A stretch of DNA of 64,000 nt from Burkholderia anthina (GCF_902498995.1 NZ_CABVLY010000008.1:62001-126000); one strand, 5' to 3'; positions 1 through 8,857 are shown, counted from the stretch's first letter. Numbers and translations are program-made. The notes: generated by a model from the letters alone, not told the origin.

Positions 1-1
1 C

Positions 2-658
2 GACGAAAGCTTCGCACGGATCGAGGACATCTCGATGAAGCTCACGCGGCAGCGCACCGATCTCGCGCTGAAGGTGCCGACCTGCGTGATGCGCTGGATG
101 CTGCCGCGCATCATGCGCTTCCAGGGCGAACATCCCGATCTCCACGTGCAGATCACGACCGCGTGGCAGCACGTCGTCGATTTCTCGACCGAGCCGTTCG
201 ATGCGGCGATCGTCTACGGCATGTCGCCGGGCGCGGGCGTATTCGCGCTGCCGCTGTTCGGCGAACGGCTGACGCCGGTATGCGCGCCCGAACTGCGGCA
301 AGCGTCGCCGCTCAATGCGGTCGGCGATCTCGCGCGCCATACGCTGCTGCATCCGACGCGCGACCATCGCGACTGGCGCGCGTGGCTCGAACACGCGGGC
401 GAGCGCGCGGTCGATGCGGAGCGCGGGCCGACCTTCGACACGCTCGATCTCGCGACCAACGCGGCGATGCAGGGCTTCGGCGTGGCGATCGGCGACGTGA
501 CGCTGGTCGACGACGATGTCAGCGCACGCCGGCTCGAGCGGCCCTTCGACATCGTGCTCGAAACGGGCGCACGCTACTTCTTCGTCTATCCCGAGAACAT
601 CGCCAGCCAGCAGAAGATCCGCGCGTTCAGCGACTGGATCGCCGCCCATCGCGACTGA
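2..658 (+). CDS. LysR-family transcriptional regulator, C-terminal part (cut by left edge)
   Basis: The reading frame is open to the left edge, so the start codon and the N-terminal winged helix-turn-helix lie outside the window. What remains is about 218 residues of the periplasmic-binding-like effector domain of a LysR regulator. Segments such as CVMRWMLPRIMRFQGEHPDL and FDAAIVYG match the GcvA-like subgroup, where the linker is followed by a P-x-F-x-x-x-H-P-x-L motif. The protein ends shortly after the usual last helix (FSDWI), so the C-terminus looks intact. Its target genes cannot be told from this window: the next gene is convergent and belongs to the fimbrial operon. Confidence 0.85.
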   Translation, partial: DESFARIEDISMKLTRQRTDLALKVPTCVMRWMLPRIMRFQGEHPDLHVQITTAWQHVVDFSTEPFDAAIVYGMSPGAGVFALPLFGERLTPVCAPELRQASPLNAVGDLARHTLLHPTRDHRDWRAWLEHAGERAVDAERGPTFDTLDLATNAAMQGFGVAIGDVTLVDDDVSARRLERPFDIVLETGARYFFVYPENIASQQKIRAFSDWIAAHRD

Positions 659-680
659 CGTGCGGCATCGCCGGCGCGTT

Positions 681-1016
681 TCACTGGTAAGTCACGACGG
701 CGATCATCGGTGCATGAAGGTTGCCCGGGCGGTCAGGTAAAACGATTGCGCGCGAGGCCTGCGTAAAGGTCGTGGTCTTGATCGTACGCAGGCTCGCCGC
801 GTCGACGAACGCAACTTGCCCGCTCGCCGGGCGCGGGCAGTCGGGGCGCACGCGCGCCTGCGCGGCGTCGGCCGTATCGAGCGCGAACGCGCACGGCGGC
901 TCGACGATCATGCCGGTGAAGTGAATGATGCCGGACGTGCCGGCGGCAAATGAAGGGGACGAGGCCAGAAGCGCGGCAGCCAGGGCGAACGAGGCGGCAA
1001 ACAGGCGATGCTTCAT
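681..1016 (-). CDS. Small fimbrial subunit-like protein
   Basis: 111 residues with a clear signal peptide (about residues 1-24, ending SFAA). The mature start GTSGIIHFTGMIVEPPC is typical of type 1 pilins: a glycine-rich donor strand, then I-x-F-x-G-x-I-x-x-P-P-C. A second cysteine near residue 59 can form the pilin disulfide, and the penultimate residue is Tyr (TYQ), another pilin hallmark. At 111 residues it is short for the family (150-180), so the central strands may be reduced. A GGAG ribosome-binding site lies about 8 nt before the ATG. It is the last gene of the fimbrial cluster, 231 nt after the adhesin, and could be a minor or adaptor pilin or a decaying copy. Confidence 0.6.
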   Translation of the reverse strand: MKHRLFAASFALAAALLASSPSFAAGTSGIIHFTGMIVEPPCAFALDTADAAQARVRPDCPRPASGQVAFVDAASLRTIKTTTFTQASRAIVLPDRPGNLHAPMIAVVTYQ

Positions 1017-1247
1017 GACGGGCTCCAGAGAGGAAGCGCGTCGCAGCGGGGCCGCTCGAATGGCAGTCCGTCAACGCTGCGATGCTGAGTGCGTAAACGG
1101 CAACTTCATCGAACCTCTTGAATGGAACATCTCGAATAGTCTGGATCGGGCAATCGTACGGCGATTACCCGCTTCAATATATGACGAATCCGTGCGATCG
1201 CAATGCGGGTGAATACCGGGGGCGACAGGCTGTCGTGGCGCGCGGTG

Positions 1248-2234
1248 TCATTGATAGTCGAGCAGCACTTGCGCCGCGGCATGCACCGAGCCGCCGACGA
1301 TCGTCGAACCGGTCTGCACGTACGCGGCACGCAGCGGAATCGCCGGCGAGCCGCCGGTGCGCGTGTCGTAACCCGCGACCGCGTACGACCGTTGCAACTG
1401 CAACGGGTTGCCCGTCGCGCCGTCGCTGACCTGCACGCCGATGCCGGCCGCGGTCGAATCCGGGCGCAACGCCAGCGTGCCGTTCGTGCCTGCGACGAAG
1501 CCATCGACCGGCGACAGCTGATAGCCGATCCGGTTGTAGCCGGCGGGGCACTGATTCAGCCGCAACAGGAAATCGGTCGAGCCGGCCGTCGAGCCGACGC
1601 CGTGGAACGTGTTTTGCGAAACGGTCGGCAGTGTGACGGTCTGGTCCGGTACCGAGCACGTCCCGTTGATGAAGCCGGTTTGCGCGGACAGATGGATGGC
1701 TGCCGTGGCTTCGGCGGCGCCCGACCGGTACACGATCTCGTAGTACTGCGTCATGCCCGCATCGGGCGTGGTGTCCCGTGGCGTGCGGCTGTCGCGGAAC
1801 AGCTGGATCTCGGCCGTGCCGCGCAGCGTGGCCAACGTCGACGATGTGACCGGGCGGCCATCGACGAGCAGACGCGTCGACAGGCCGGGCACATTCGTTT
1901 CGAGGTCCGGGCCGGCAGCCTGCGCAGACGGTTGCCCGTTCGCATACAGCGACACGCGCACGATCTCGCACGTATCGTTGCCGCACAGTTGCGTCGGGGT
2001 GTAGTACTGGCGCGCGACGACCGTTCCGGTTGCCGTATTCGACGGAATGGCGATCGAACCCTGGCCGAACGCATGGAGCACGGTCGCGGCGGCGTGCGGT
2101 GACGCGAACGCGCAACCGGCCAGCAGCGATGCGGCGGCGACGGCCCGCCAGGACCGGCCGTGCGCGACTGGCGCATGCGAAGGCCGGGCCAGCGTGGAGC
2201 ACGGCGAAGGCCGCGGAATCAGCGAAGTGGACAT
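1248..2234 (-). CDS. Fimbrial tip adhesin-like protein
   Basis: 328 residues. The start at 2234 was chosen because the usher stop codon is separated from this ATG by one base and an AAGGATCC ribosome-binding site precedes it; the frame also runs further upstream without support. An N-terminal secretory segment (ALAxGCAFASPHAAA region, about residues 25-50) precedes an alanine-poor, threonine-rich beta domain. The C-terminal half carries a second pilin-type domain with a Cys pair (GTCSVPDQTVTLPTVS and LNQCPAGYN), ending LLDYQ with penultimate Tyr. This two-domain layout, the length near 300 residues and the position after the usher are those of FimH/MrkD-like tip adhesins. The receptor cannot be predicted. 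Confidence 0.75.
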   Translation of the reverse strand: MSTSLIPRPSPCSTLARPSHAPVAHGRSWRAVAAASLLAGCAFASPHAAATVLHAFGQGSIAIPSNTATGTVVARQYYTPTQLCGNDTCEIVRVSLYANGQPSAQAAGPDLETNVPGLSTRLLVDGRPVTSSTLATLRGTAEIQLFRDSRTPRDTTPDAGMTQYYEIVYRSGAAEATAAIHLSAQTGFINGTCSVPDQTVTLPTVSQNTFHGVGSTAGSTDFLLRLNQCPAGYNRIGYQLSPVDGFVAGTNGTLALRPDSTAAGIGVQVSDGATGNPLQLQRSYAVAGYDTRTGGSPAIPLRAAYVQTGSTIVGGSVHAAAQVLLDYQ

Positions 2235-2235
2235 G

Positions 2236-4842
2236 TCAGGATCCTTGTGATGCGGTAGTCGGCACGGCGGCACAGACGCCGTCGATCTGCCGGATGCGCG
2301 CGGACGCGGCGCCGCGTTCGCGTACGGACAGCGCGTAGGCGATGCGGCAGGCCGTGCCGTCATCACCCCAGCGCACGGTCAGCGTGCCGGCCTCGGCGAG
2401 CCCGCGCGCGAGAATCTTGCTGGCCTGGCCGACGACGCCGACTTCGCGGCCGGCTTCGTCGTGGACCGCCGCGCCGAACGGCAGCGGCCGGCCGTCGTCC
2501 AGGCGCGCGCGAATCAGTGCCGCGCGGCCTGTCTCGGTCGCGAACCGGACGAGCGGCACCGCGCCCGCGCGCGGTGCGATCTGCCGGCTCGTTTCCTTCA
2601 TGTCGACGTCCATCGACGTGCCTTTCGGGTCGATCGTGATCGTGTTGAGGCTGTACGGCGTCAGGTGCGGGACGATTGCATAGCCGCGACGGTCGATGCG
2701 TACGCCGGACGCGTTCGTGACGCGCGCGCCCGCCGCGCCCGGTGCCTCGACGATCGCGAACGTCTCGGACAGCGGTTGCGAGAACGTCAGGCCGCCGCCG
2801 TGCGCGACCATCGCGCCGCGCATGCCGATCGATCCTTGCCGGTAGTCGGAGCCGGCGCCGACGCTCGCACTGAACTCGGCTGCGCGCGAGCGATACGTGA
2901 TGTTCGCGCCGCCGCCCGTCGCCGCGGGGCCGTTGCCTGCCGCGTGGTCGACGTTGACACCGTACGACAGCGCGTTGTCGGCGCCGTGCGTGCCCGACAG
3001 CGTCGACTGCATGCGCGTGCGGCCCTGCGAGTCGCGCGCGACGTTGGTGGACAGCGTGGCCGGCCGCATCTTGCCGAACGGCACCGTGACGCTCGCGTAA
3101 TAGAGCGTGTTCGCATCGCCGCGGGTGCCGCGTTGCCGTGTCGCGGACAGGCTGTACGACACGTTCCGGTAGCTGTTGCTGTATGCAACCGAGTATTGCA
3201 GGTCGGAGCCGGGGCTGTTCCAGTAGCTGGCGACCGAGGCCGTCGCGTTGAGGCGGCCGCCTTTTTCGCCGAGGCGTTGCGCGAGCGTCAGCGACGCGCG
3301 GTGACGGTGGCGCCGGATCGAGTCGGTCGGGCGGCCGTCGCGCGCGGCATCGCGCACCTGCATGGCATCGTTGAGGCCGAAATAGCCGCCCGTCGAGTAG
3401 CGATAGGCGGCCAGCGAGATATCCGTGCCGGTGGGGACGAAGGACTTCGCGTAGCTGACGCGCACGCTCGAGCCGCTGCGCCGGCCGGCGCCCGGAATCG
3501 TGGTGGTTGCATGCGTCACGTCCGCGCCGATCGCGCCGACCGGCGTGTTCAGCACGCCGCCGAGCATCGCCGACAGGTAGCCGGCCGCGAGCGTGGCGCC
3601 GCCGTATGCGGTGATCGTGTCGGTCAGGCCGCGCTGGTAGGTGGCCTGCGCGAACAGCGGATGACGGGCGTCGCGCGCATCGCGCACCGTACCCGCGACG
3701 AAGCTGTAGCGGTGGATGCCGGGCCGCAGCGACAGCGGCACCGCCGCATACGGGACCGAGAACGTATGCACGGAGCCGTCCGCTTCCGTGACGGACACGT
3801 CGAGGTCGCCGCCATAGCCGGTCGGGTAGAGGTCGTCGATCTCGAAGTTGCCGGGCGCCACCGTCGTTTCGTAGATCGTCGTGCCGTTCTGGCGAACCCG
3901 GACCGTCGCATTGCTGTTGGCGATGCCGCGCACGACCGGCGCATAGCCGCGCAGCGAGTCGGGCAGCATCCGGTCGTCCGTCGCGAGCCGCACGCCGCGA
4001 AACTGCGTCGAATCGAACAACTCGCCGGACGTGTAGGTTTCGCCGATCACCAGTTGCGACGACAGTGCCGGCAGGTCGCGCTGCACGTAGGTCGACAGGT
4101 TCTGATAGCGTCGCTCGCCTTGCGACGACCACGAATACGAGCCGTCGTGCCGCAGATGCCAGTTGCCGACGTTCAGTCCGCCGTTCAGGCCGAGATAGCC
4201 GTGCGTGCGGGCGACCGCCCCGTGTTTCGACGTATAGACGTTCAGGTTGTAGCCGAGCATGCCGATCGGTACGCCGGCGCTCCATTGCCCGGGGTCGACA
4301 TACCCGCGCGCCTGGCGTTCGAGCGACGCCTGCGGGATGCCGAGCGTCAGCGTCTGCCGCGTGAAATCGAACGTCGCGCTCGCCTCCGGGATCGCCTGGT
4401 CGACGCGCATGCATGCGTCGGGCGCCGCGAGCAGTTCGACGATGTCGGACGGCAGCTTGCGGAAGTCGATGCCGATCCGCTTGAGCTGCTCGCCGCTGAA
4501 GCACGGCTGCGCATCGGCGAAGCCGGGCACCGTGCGGAACGTGACGCGATGCCGGCCGGCCGGTGCGGCGCCGATCCACAGATCGACGCTGTAGACGCCG
4601 GGCGGCGTGACGTTGCGCTGTTCGAAGCGGGCGATGTCGAAGCCCTTGCCGACCCGGTTCGCGAGAAAGCCCGCATCGAACCGGACCGAGCCGACCGGTG
4701 CGGCGGCCGGTCGATCGGTCGACGACATCTGCGCGTGGCCGTCGCCGATCCATGCGGCGATGCTGCACATCACCAGCAGATGGATCGGTCGGGGGCGCGG
4801 CATGTCGGCCGCGACAGCGCGAGAATGTCGAGTTAATTTCAT
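2236..4842 (-). CDS. fimD: Outer-membrane fimbrial usher (FimD/PapC family)
   Basis: 868 residues, the normal usher length. Ushers form the outer-membrane pore that takes chaperone-subunit complexes and polymerises the pilus. After the signal segment (to about residue 38, ending DGHAQ) comes the N-terminal chaperone-docking domain (FDAGFLANRVGKGFDIARFE). The 24-strand barrel with plug follows, including the signature GETYTSGELFDSTQFRG and the plug region VRVRQNG-x-x-I-Y. A C-terminal domain contains a cysteine pair near the end. The start has only weak ribosome-binding sequence; an internal Met 13 codons later (4803) is an alternative. It is co-transcribed with the chaperone upstream and the adhesin, which begins one base after its stop. 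Confidence 0.96.
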   Translation of the reverse strand: MKLTRHSRAVAADMPRPRPIHLLVMCSIAAWIGDGHAQMSSTDRPAAAPVGSVRFDAGFLANRVGKGFDIARFEQRNVTPPGVYSVDLWIGAAPAGRHRVTFRTVPGFADAQPCFSGEQLKRIGIDFRKLPSDIVELLAAPDACMRVDQAIPEASATFDFTRQTLTLGIPQASLERQARGYVDPGQWSAGVPIGMLGYNLNVYTSKHGAVARTHGYLGLNGGLNVGNWHLRHDGSYSWSSQGERRYQNLSTYVQRDLPALSSQLVIGETYTSGELFDSTQFRGVRLATDDRMLPDSLRGYAPVVRGIANSNATVRVRQNGTTIYETTVAPGNFEIDDLYPTGYGGDLDVSVTEADGSVHTFSVPYAAVPLSLRPGIHRYSFVAGTVRDARDARHPLFAQATYQRGLTDTITAYGGATLAAGYLSAMLGGVLNTPVGAIGADVTHATTTIPGAGRRSGSSVRVSYAKSFVPTGTDISLAAYRYSTGGYFGLNDAMQVRDAARDGRPTDSIRRHRHRASLTLAQRLGEKGGRLNATASVASYWNSPGSDLQYSVAYSNSYRNVSYSLSATRQRGTRGDANTLYYASVTVPFGKMRPATLSTNVARDSQGRTRMQSTLSGTHGADNALSYGVNVDHAAGNGPAATGGGANITYRSRAAEFSASVGAGSDYRQGSIGMRGAMVAHGGGLTFSQPLSETFAIVEAPGAAGARVTNASGVRIDRRGYAIVPHLTPYSLNTITIDPKGTSMDVDMKETSRQIAPRAGAVPLVRFATETGRAALIRARLDDGRPLPFGAAVHDEAGREVGVVGQASKILARGLAEAGTLTVRWGDDGTACRIAYALSVRERGAASARIRQIDGVCAAVPTTASQGS

Positions 4843-4976
4843 TCGCAGAACTGATTGGACGAGAGGGATCCTGCACCGCGTGTTGTGCAGCGCATGGCGT
4901 TCAGGGGCGTATCGGATGCCGGCGCATTACGTTCGGCCGGCGAAGCGGGGGCGCGCGAGACGCCCGGAGGGCGGCG

Positions 4977-5726
4977 TCAGCGGGTGGGCGACAGCGGAAG
5001 CTCGATGTCCTTCGTCGCGCCCCAGTCGTTGATGCCGCCGAACTCGACCGTCGCATCGGCGCCGGGCGTGCCGGCGAAGTTCTGGAGCGGGAAGCGGGCG
5101 GTTGCACGGGGCAGCACATAGCCGGCACCCGCTTCGTATTTGCCGCCGCCCGATTTCAGCCGGACGGTGCCGAAGTTGACGACGAACGGCGTCGGATTGA
5201 CGGCTTCCAGCGCGGACTGGCCGTTGTCCGCCCGGACCACGCGCCAGGCAAGCTGCTTCGGCGCATCGCTTGCATTGCCCTGCAGCGCGGCAGGACGGTA
5301 CATGACCTTGATGCGCGAGCGCACGGCCAGTTGAATGCGGTTACGCGAATCGGCTTCGTCGGCCTGCGGCGGAATATCGAGCACGTTCAGCCAGAACAGC
5401 GATTCGCGGTCGGCGGGTAGCGCCTCGCCGGTGTGGATCAGGCGCAGGGTTTGCCCGTTGCCAGGCTCCATCCGGAACATCGCGGGCGTGAGTGTGAACG
5501 GCACGTCGACTGTTTCGGGCGACGCGTGACGATCGCCGTCGTCGAGCCACGCCTGCACCAGCGCCGGACGCTTCGCGTCGTTCGTCAGCTGGACGGTGAC
5601 TTCGTCTTCGTTACCGGGGAATACCACGCGCGTACCGGAGATCACGACGCCGGCTTGCGCCTGCATCGTGCACAACACGGCGGCGACAGCCGTCAGAGGA
5701 ATGCGTTTCAACCATTTCATGGGCAT
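4977..5726 (-). CDS. fimC: Periplasmic fimbrial chaperone (FimC/PapD family)
   Basis: 249 residues with a signal peptide ending MQAQA near residue 25. The mature protein begins GVVISGTRVVFPGNEDEVTV, the G1/A1 strand of PapD-like chaperones, and contains SRIKVMYRP, the conserved F1-G1 segment that donates a strand to pilin subunits. It escorts subunits through the periplasm to the usher encoded next to it. Two in-frame start codons lie six bases apart (5726 and 5720); neither has a strong ribosome-binding site, and the first is used here. It follows the major pilin gene after a 101-nt spacer with two strong hairpins, which may set pilin-to-chaperone stoichiometry. Confidence 0.94.
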   Translation of the reverse strand: MPMKWLKRIPLTAVAAVLCTMQAQAGVVISGTRVVFPGNEDEVTVQLTNDAKRPALVQAWLDDGDRHASPETVDVPFTLTPAMFRMEPGNGQTLRLIHTGEALPADRESLFWLNVLDIPPQADEADSRNRIQLAVRSRIKVMYRPAALQGNASDAPKQLAWRVVRADNGQSALEAVNPTPFVVNFGTVRLKSGGGKYEAGAGYVLPRATARFPLQNFAGTPGADATVEFGGINDWGATKDIELPLSPTR

Positions 5727-5747
5727 GTTGCGTAGTGGAGGGAGAGG

Positions 5748-5820
5748 CCGCCCGCGCCAGGATCGCATCGCGCGGGCGGGGGGACGTGCCGCGGGCACCC
5801 GGCGCCGGGCCGGGTGCCCG
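5748..5820 (-). terminator. Two GC-rich hairpins between pilin and chaperone genes
   Basis: An 11-bp perfect stem with a 7-nt loop (5792-5802 with 5810-5820; arm CGGGCACCCGG) lies just after the pilin stop. A 9-bp stem follows (5748-5756 with 5771-5779). Neither has a U-run, so read-through is expected. Such hairpins after a major pilin gene commonly stabilise the upstream message or partly terminate; that role is inferred. Confidence 0.5.
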
Positions 5821-5827
5821 AGCGGGC

Positions 5828-6382
5828 TTAGTTGTACATCAGCGAATATTCGATGCGCGAGCGTGCATCGCCTGCCTTGACGTCGCCTTCCGCGTAGTAC
5901 TCGGTGAAGTAGTCGATCTTCGCGGTGCCGTCGGCGGCGATGTCGACGGACTTCGTGTTCGCGCCCGTTTGAGCGCCGAGCGGAATGCGGTTCATGTCCG
6001 AATCGAGCACGTTGAGCTGGACGCCGCTGGCGGCGTTGTCGCCCTGGTCCAGGTTCAGGCGGCCCGATGCGGCGTCGACGTTGCCGCTGTTCTCGAACAG
6101 CACCGCGACCGTCGCCGGATTGCCGTCGCCGACCGTGCAACCGCTGAGCGACAGCGAGAACGGCGTGCGGCCGGCCACGCTGCCGACTTCCGGCAGTGCG
6201 TTCGCGCTCACCGGCGGCAGGCCGATGCCGAGATCGTCGTCGTCGACGGAACAGGTCGTCGGGACGATCTTGCCGTAGAACGAAACCTGGCCGTCGGCTG
6301 CATGGGCGGACGTCGCGGCGAGGAAGCCGGCGGACAGCAGGAGCAGGGAAGCGATGCTTGCGCGATGGGTGAATTTCTTCAT
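5828..6382 (-). CDS. fimA: Major type 1 fimbrial subunit (FimA-like)
   Basis: 184 residues. The signal peptide is about residues 1-28 (MKKF...SAHA). The mature protein starts ADGQVSFYGKIVPTTCSV, the donor-strand and first-cysteine pattern of type 1 pilins, and the second cysteine is in LSLSGCTVG. The C-terminus SLMYN has the conserved penultimate Tyr. Pilins of this class are folded by the chaperone and polymerised through the usher encoded downstream. It is first in the operon, as expected for the most abundant product, and is followed by hairpins that could favour its expression over later genes. The 425-nt upstream region must contain the operon promoter. Confidence 0.93.
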   Translation of the reverse strand: MKKFTHRASIASLLLLSAGFLAATSAHAADGQVSFYGKIVPTTCSVDDDDLGIGLPPVSANALPEVGSVAGRTPFSLSLSGCTVGDGNPATVAVLFENSGNVDAASGRLNLDQGDNAASGVQLNVLDSDMNRIPLGAQTGANTKSVDIAADGTAKIDYFTEYYAEGDVKAGDARSRIEYSLMYN

Positions 6383-6751
6383 GGTTGGGTCTCCATCAAA
6401 GGAAGTTGGGACGCATCCGCGTAGGTGAAGTCGTGCGTCCGAAAGTATTTTGTAATATTTGGGCGATTTGATTAATAGAACGAGAACGAACTCGATCGAT
6501 CTTCATATGGGACGAGTACGAAACGATGGTTGCGCGTGCGGGCAATGCGCAGTTCGGGGGGAAGCGGACGGCGTGCGGGATGCGAAGCGGGGGCTTGAGG
6601 CCGGTGGTGAGCGCAATCCGCGGATGACGTGGGCATCCGTACGCGGAGGCGGTGTCGTTCGATGGCGGTCGAACGGCGGACGACCTGATCGGGAAGGTCG
6701 CTAAGCGTGCTGCGGCGCGTGGCGCGCGTCGCGAGAAACGGCGCCGCCTGA
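6383..6751. promoter_or_regulatory. Intergenic region upstream of the fimbrial operon
   Basis: About 370 nt without a convincing gene. The part next to the pilin gene (about 6440-6510) is markedly AT-rich compared with its surroundings, for example AAGTATTTTGTAATATTTG, and is the likely promoter and silencing region for the minus-strand fimbrial operon. I could not assign -35 and -10 boxes with confidence. No invertible-element repeats were seen. Confidence 0.4.
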
Positions 6752-6785
6752 AACGAAAACGGCCGCTCGATGACGAGCGGCCGTT
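6752..6785 (-). terminator. Rho-independent terminator of the GlsB/YeaQ-like gene
   Basis: A 12-bp perfect stem (6758-6769 with 6774-6785, arm AACGGCCGCTCG) with a 4-nt loop. On the minus strand it is followed by TTTTCGTTT. It lies 22 nt after the stop codon of the minus-strand gene at 6808. Confidence 0.85.
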
Positions 6786-6807
6786 GCGACGAGAGCGAGT
6801 GGCGAGG

Positions 6808-7062
6808 TCAGCCTGCGCGCTTGCGCACCGCGCCGACGATGACGAGCAGCACGATCGCGCCGATGATCGATGCGATCCAGCCGGCGCCCTGGCCCGGTGC
6901 GTACCAGCCGGCGGCGCGGCCGATGTAGCCCGCGACGAGCGAGCCGACGACGCCGAGCACGATGGTCATCAGGATGCCCATCTTGTCGTCGCCGGGCTTG
7001 AGTGCGCGTGCGAGGAGGCCGACGATGAGCCCGACCACCAGGGTTTCGATGAATTGCAGCAT
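6808..7062 (-). CDS. GlsB/YeaQ/YmgE family small membrane protein
   Basis: 84 residues. The start at 7062 is fixed by a strong AGGGAGG ribosome-binding site; the open frame extends further upstream without support. Three hydrophobic helices are visible: ETLVVGLIVGLLARAL, a central MTIVLGVVGSLVAGYI, and WIASIIGAIVLLVIVGAV near the end. Glycine-rich turns (GDDKMG) and a basic C-terminus (VRKRAG) complete the family pattern. It was formerly called transglycosylase-associated protein; the family is stress-induced in enterobacteria but has no proven biochemical activity. It is monocistronic with its own terminator. Confidence 0.9.
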   Translation of the reverse strand: MLQFIETLVVGLIVGLLARALKPGDDKMGILMTIVLGVVGSLVAGYIGRAAGWYAPGQGAGWIASIIGAIVLLVIVGAVRKRAG

Positions 7063-7183
7063 GAACGCCTCCCTAGAGTTGTTGACGAAAGGAAGTGGAC
7101 TCGTGCGGCGCACGAGGGTTCCGTGGTACAGCGATCCGGTGCGACGCGTGCGGAGTATCGCACGCCCGTGCGTCATGCAAATG

Positions 7184-7945
7184 TCAGGAAACCGGATCGA
7201 GCCGGCGGTAGCCTTCGGTCGCGCGCAGCAGCGTGCGCGTGTAGTCGCGTGCGACCTGTCCGGCGCGCACGTCCTCGATGCGCAGTTGCTCGACGATCTC
7301 GCCGTGCTGCATCACCGCGACGCGCTGGCACAGGAAGCCGATCACCGCGAGGTTGTGGCTGACGAGAATCATCGTCAGGTTGCGTTCGCGATGCAGGCGG
7401 CGCAGCAGGTTCAGGATCTCCGCCTGCACCGACACGTCGAGCGCGGAGGTCGGCTCGTCGAGCAGCAGCACGCGCGGCTCGACGATCAGCGCGCGTGCGA
7501 TCGCGACACGCTGGCGCTGGCCGCCCGACAATTGGTGCGGGTAGCGGAAGCGGAACGTCGGGCCGAGCCCGACTTCGGACAGCGCGCGGGCGATGCGCGC
7601 GTCGGCGTCGTCGATCCGATGGATCGACAGCGGCTCGCGCAGCGTCTGGTCGACCGTGAAGCGCGGATGCAGCGACGCGTACGGATCCTGGAACACCATC
7701 TGCACGTGGCGGCGAAACGCGCGCTCGAGCGTGCCGCCGACCGGCCGGCCGTCGATCGACAGGCTGCCGCCCGCGAGCGGCACGAGGCCCGTCAGCGCGC
7801 GCAGCAGCGTCGACTTGCCCGAGCCCGACTCGCCGACGAGCCCGAACACTTCGCCGTCGCGCACCGCGAAGCTCGCATCGCGCACGGCGTCGACATGGCC
7901 CGTGCGGGTCGGAAAACGGATCGAGACGTGATCGACGTCGATCAT
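7184..7945 (-). CDS. ddpF: Dipeptide ABC transporter ATP-binding protein (DdpF-like)
   Basis: 253 residues, one ABC ATPase domain. Visible motifs are Walker A GESGSGKST (near residue 40), Q-loop VFQDPYASLHPRF, signature LSGGQRQRVAIARAL, Walker B LLLDEPTSALD and the H-loop His (LVSHNL). The YASLHPR stretch after the Q-loop is typical of the oligopeptide/dipeptide (Opp/Dpp) subfamily. The start is set by a GGAGG site and by an ATGA overlap with the preceding ATPase gene. It pairs with that ATPase to power the two permeases upstream. By gene order it is the DdpF equivalent. The OPP C-terminal extension is short. Confidence 0.9.
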   Translation of the reverse strand: MIDVDHVSIRFPTRTGHVDAVRDASFAVRDGEVFGLVGESGSGKSTLLRALTGLVPLAGGSLSIDGRPVGGTLERAFRRHVQMVFQDPYASLHPRFTVDQTLREPLSIHRIDDADARIARALSEVGLGPTFRFRYPHQLSGGQRQRVAIARALIVEPRVLLLDEPTSALDVSVQAEILNLLRRLHRERNLTMILVSHNLAVIGFLCQRVAVMQHGEIVEQLRIEDVRAGQVARDYTRTLLRATEGYRRLDPVS

Positions 7946-8856
7946 CGTGCGGCCTCCTGCGGTTTGGCCGGCGCGGCTGCGGGCGGCGCGGCGTCGAGCC
8001 ACGCCGGATCGCGCCGCAGCACCGGCAATTCGTCGGGCGGGTTCGCGAGCGGCGGATTCGCCGCGAGCAGCCCGCGCGTATAGGGATGCGTCGCGTGGCG
8101 CAGGTCGCGCGCGGCGCAGGTCTCGACCACGCGGCCCGCATACATCACCGCGACGCGATCGCAGAACGACATCACGAGCGGCAGGTCGTGGCTGATGAAC
8201 ATCAGGCCCGTGCCGTGCCGCGCGATCATCGCGTCGAGCACCGCGAGCACCTGCATCGATACCGCGACGTCGAGCGCGGACGTCGGTTCGTCCGCGATCA
8301 GGAGGCGCGGGCCGGTCGACACCATCATCGCGATCATCACGCGCTGGCCCATGCCGCCGGACAGTTCGTGCGGGTACGCATCGGCGACACGCGCCGGATC
8401 GCGAATCTGCACGGCCGCGAGCGCATCGACGATCCGCTCGCGCAACGCGCGGCCGCGCAGCCCCGGCTCGTGCAGGCGGAACGCTTCGCCCATCTGCTTC
8501 GCGACGCTCATGACCGGGTTCAGCGAATACTTCGGGTCCTGCAGGATCATGCCCATCTGGCTGCCGCACAGGCGGCGGCGCTCGCGCGGCGACAGCGCGA
8601 GCAGGTCGTGGCCCGCGAAGCGCATCGTGCGCGCCGACCAGCGCGCGGCTTCGGGCAGCAGCCCGAGCAGCGCGCGGCCCGTCAGCGATTTGCCGGAGCC
8701 GGATTCGCCGACGATGCCGAGCCGTTCGCCGGGCGCGAGCGTCAGCGACAGGTCGCGCACCGCGTCGGTGACGACGCCGTCGTGCCGGCGAAAGCCGATC
8801 TTCAGGCCGTCGATCTCGCAAAGCGGCGCGGATGCATGGACGGAATTCACGGGCAT
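7942..8856 (-). CDS. ddpD: Dipeptide ABC transporter ATP-binding protein (DdpD-like)
   Basis: 304 residues. Motifs in order: Walker A GESGSGKSLTGRALLGL, Q-loop ILQDPKYSLNPV, signature LSGGMGQRVMIAMM, Walker B LLIADEPTSALD, H-loop FISHDL, and a C-terminal Opp/Dpp extension with RDLRHATHPYTRGLLAANP. The extension usually carries cysteines for an iron-sulfur cluster in DppD-type proteins; this one lacks the classic Cys cluster. A start at 8868 is possible, but 8856 has a GGAG site six bases upstream. It begins two bases before the permease stop codon is complete and overlaps the next ATPase by ATGA, so these genes are translationally coupled. Confidence 0.9.
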   Translation of the reverse strand: MPVNSVHASAPLCEIDGLKIGFRRHDGVVTDAVRDLSLTLAPGERLGIVGESGSGKSLTGRALLGLLPEAARWSARTMRFAGHDLLALSPRERRRLCGSQMGMILQDPKYSLNPVMSVAKQMGEAFRLHEPGLRGRALRERIVDALAAVQIRDPARVADAYPHELSGGMGQRVMIAMMVSTGPRLLIADEPTSALDVAVSMQVLAVLDAMIARHGTGLMFISHDLPLVMSFCDRVAVMYAGRVVETCAARDLRHATHPYTRGLLAANPPLANPPDELPVLRRDPAWLDAAPPAAAPAKPQEAAR

Positions 8857-8857
8857 G

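Noticed and set aside
2461..4836. Long open frame of 791 codons on the plus strand
   Set aside because: It is antisense to the usher gene, arginine-rich, and has no family motifs. It arises from high-GC codon bias on the opposite strand.
6459..6704. 81-codon frame in the fimbrial upstream region
   Set aside because: No ribosome-binding site and low-complexity Arg/Gly sequence. It overlaps the likely regulatory region.
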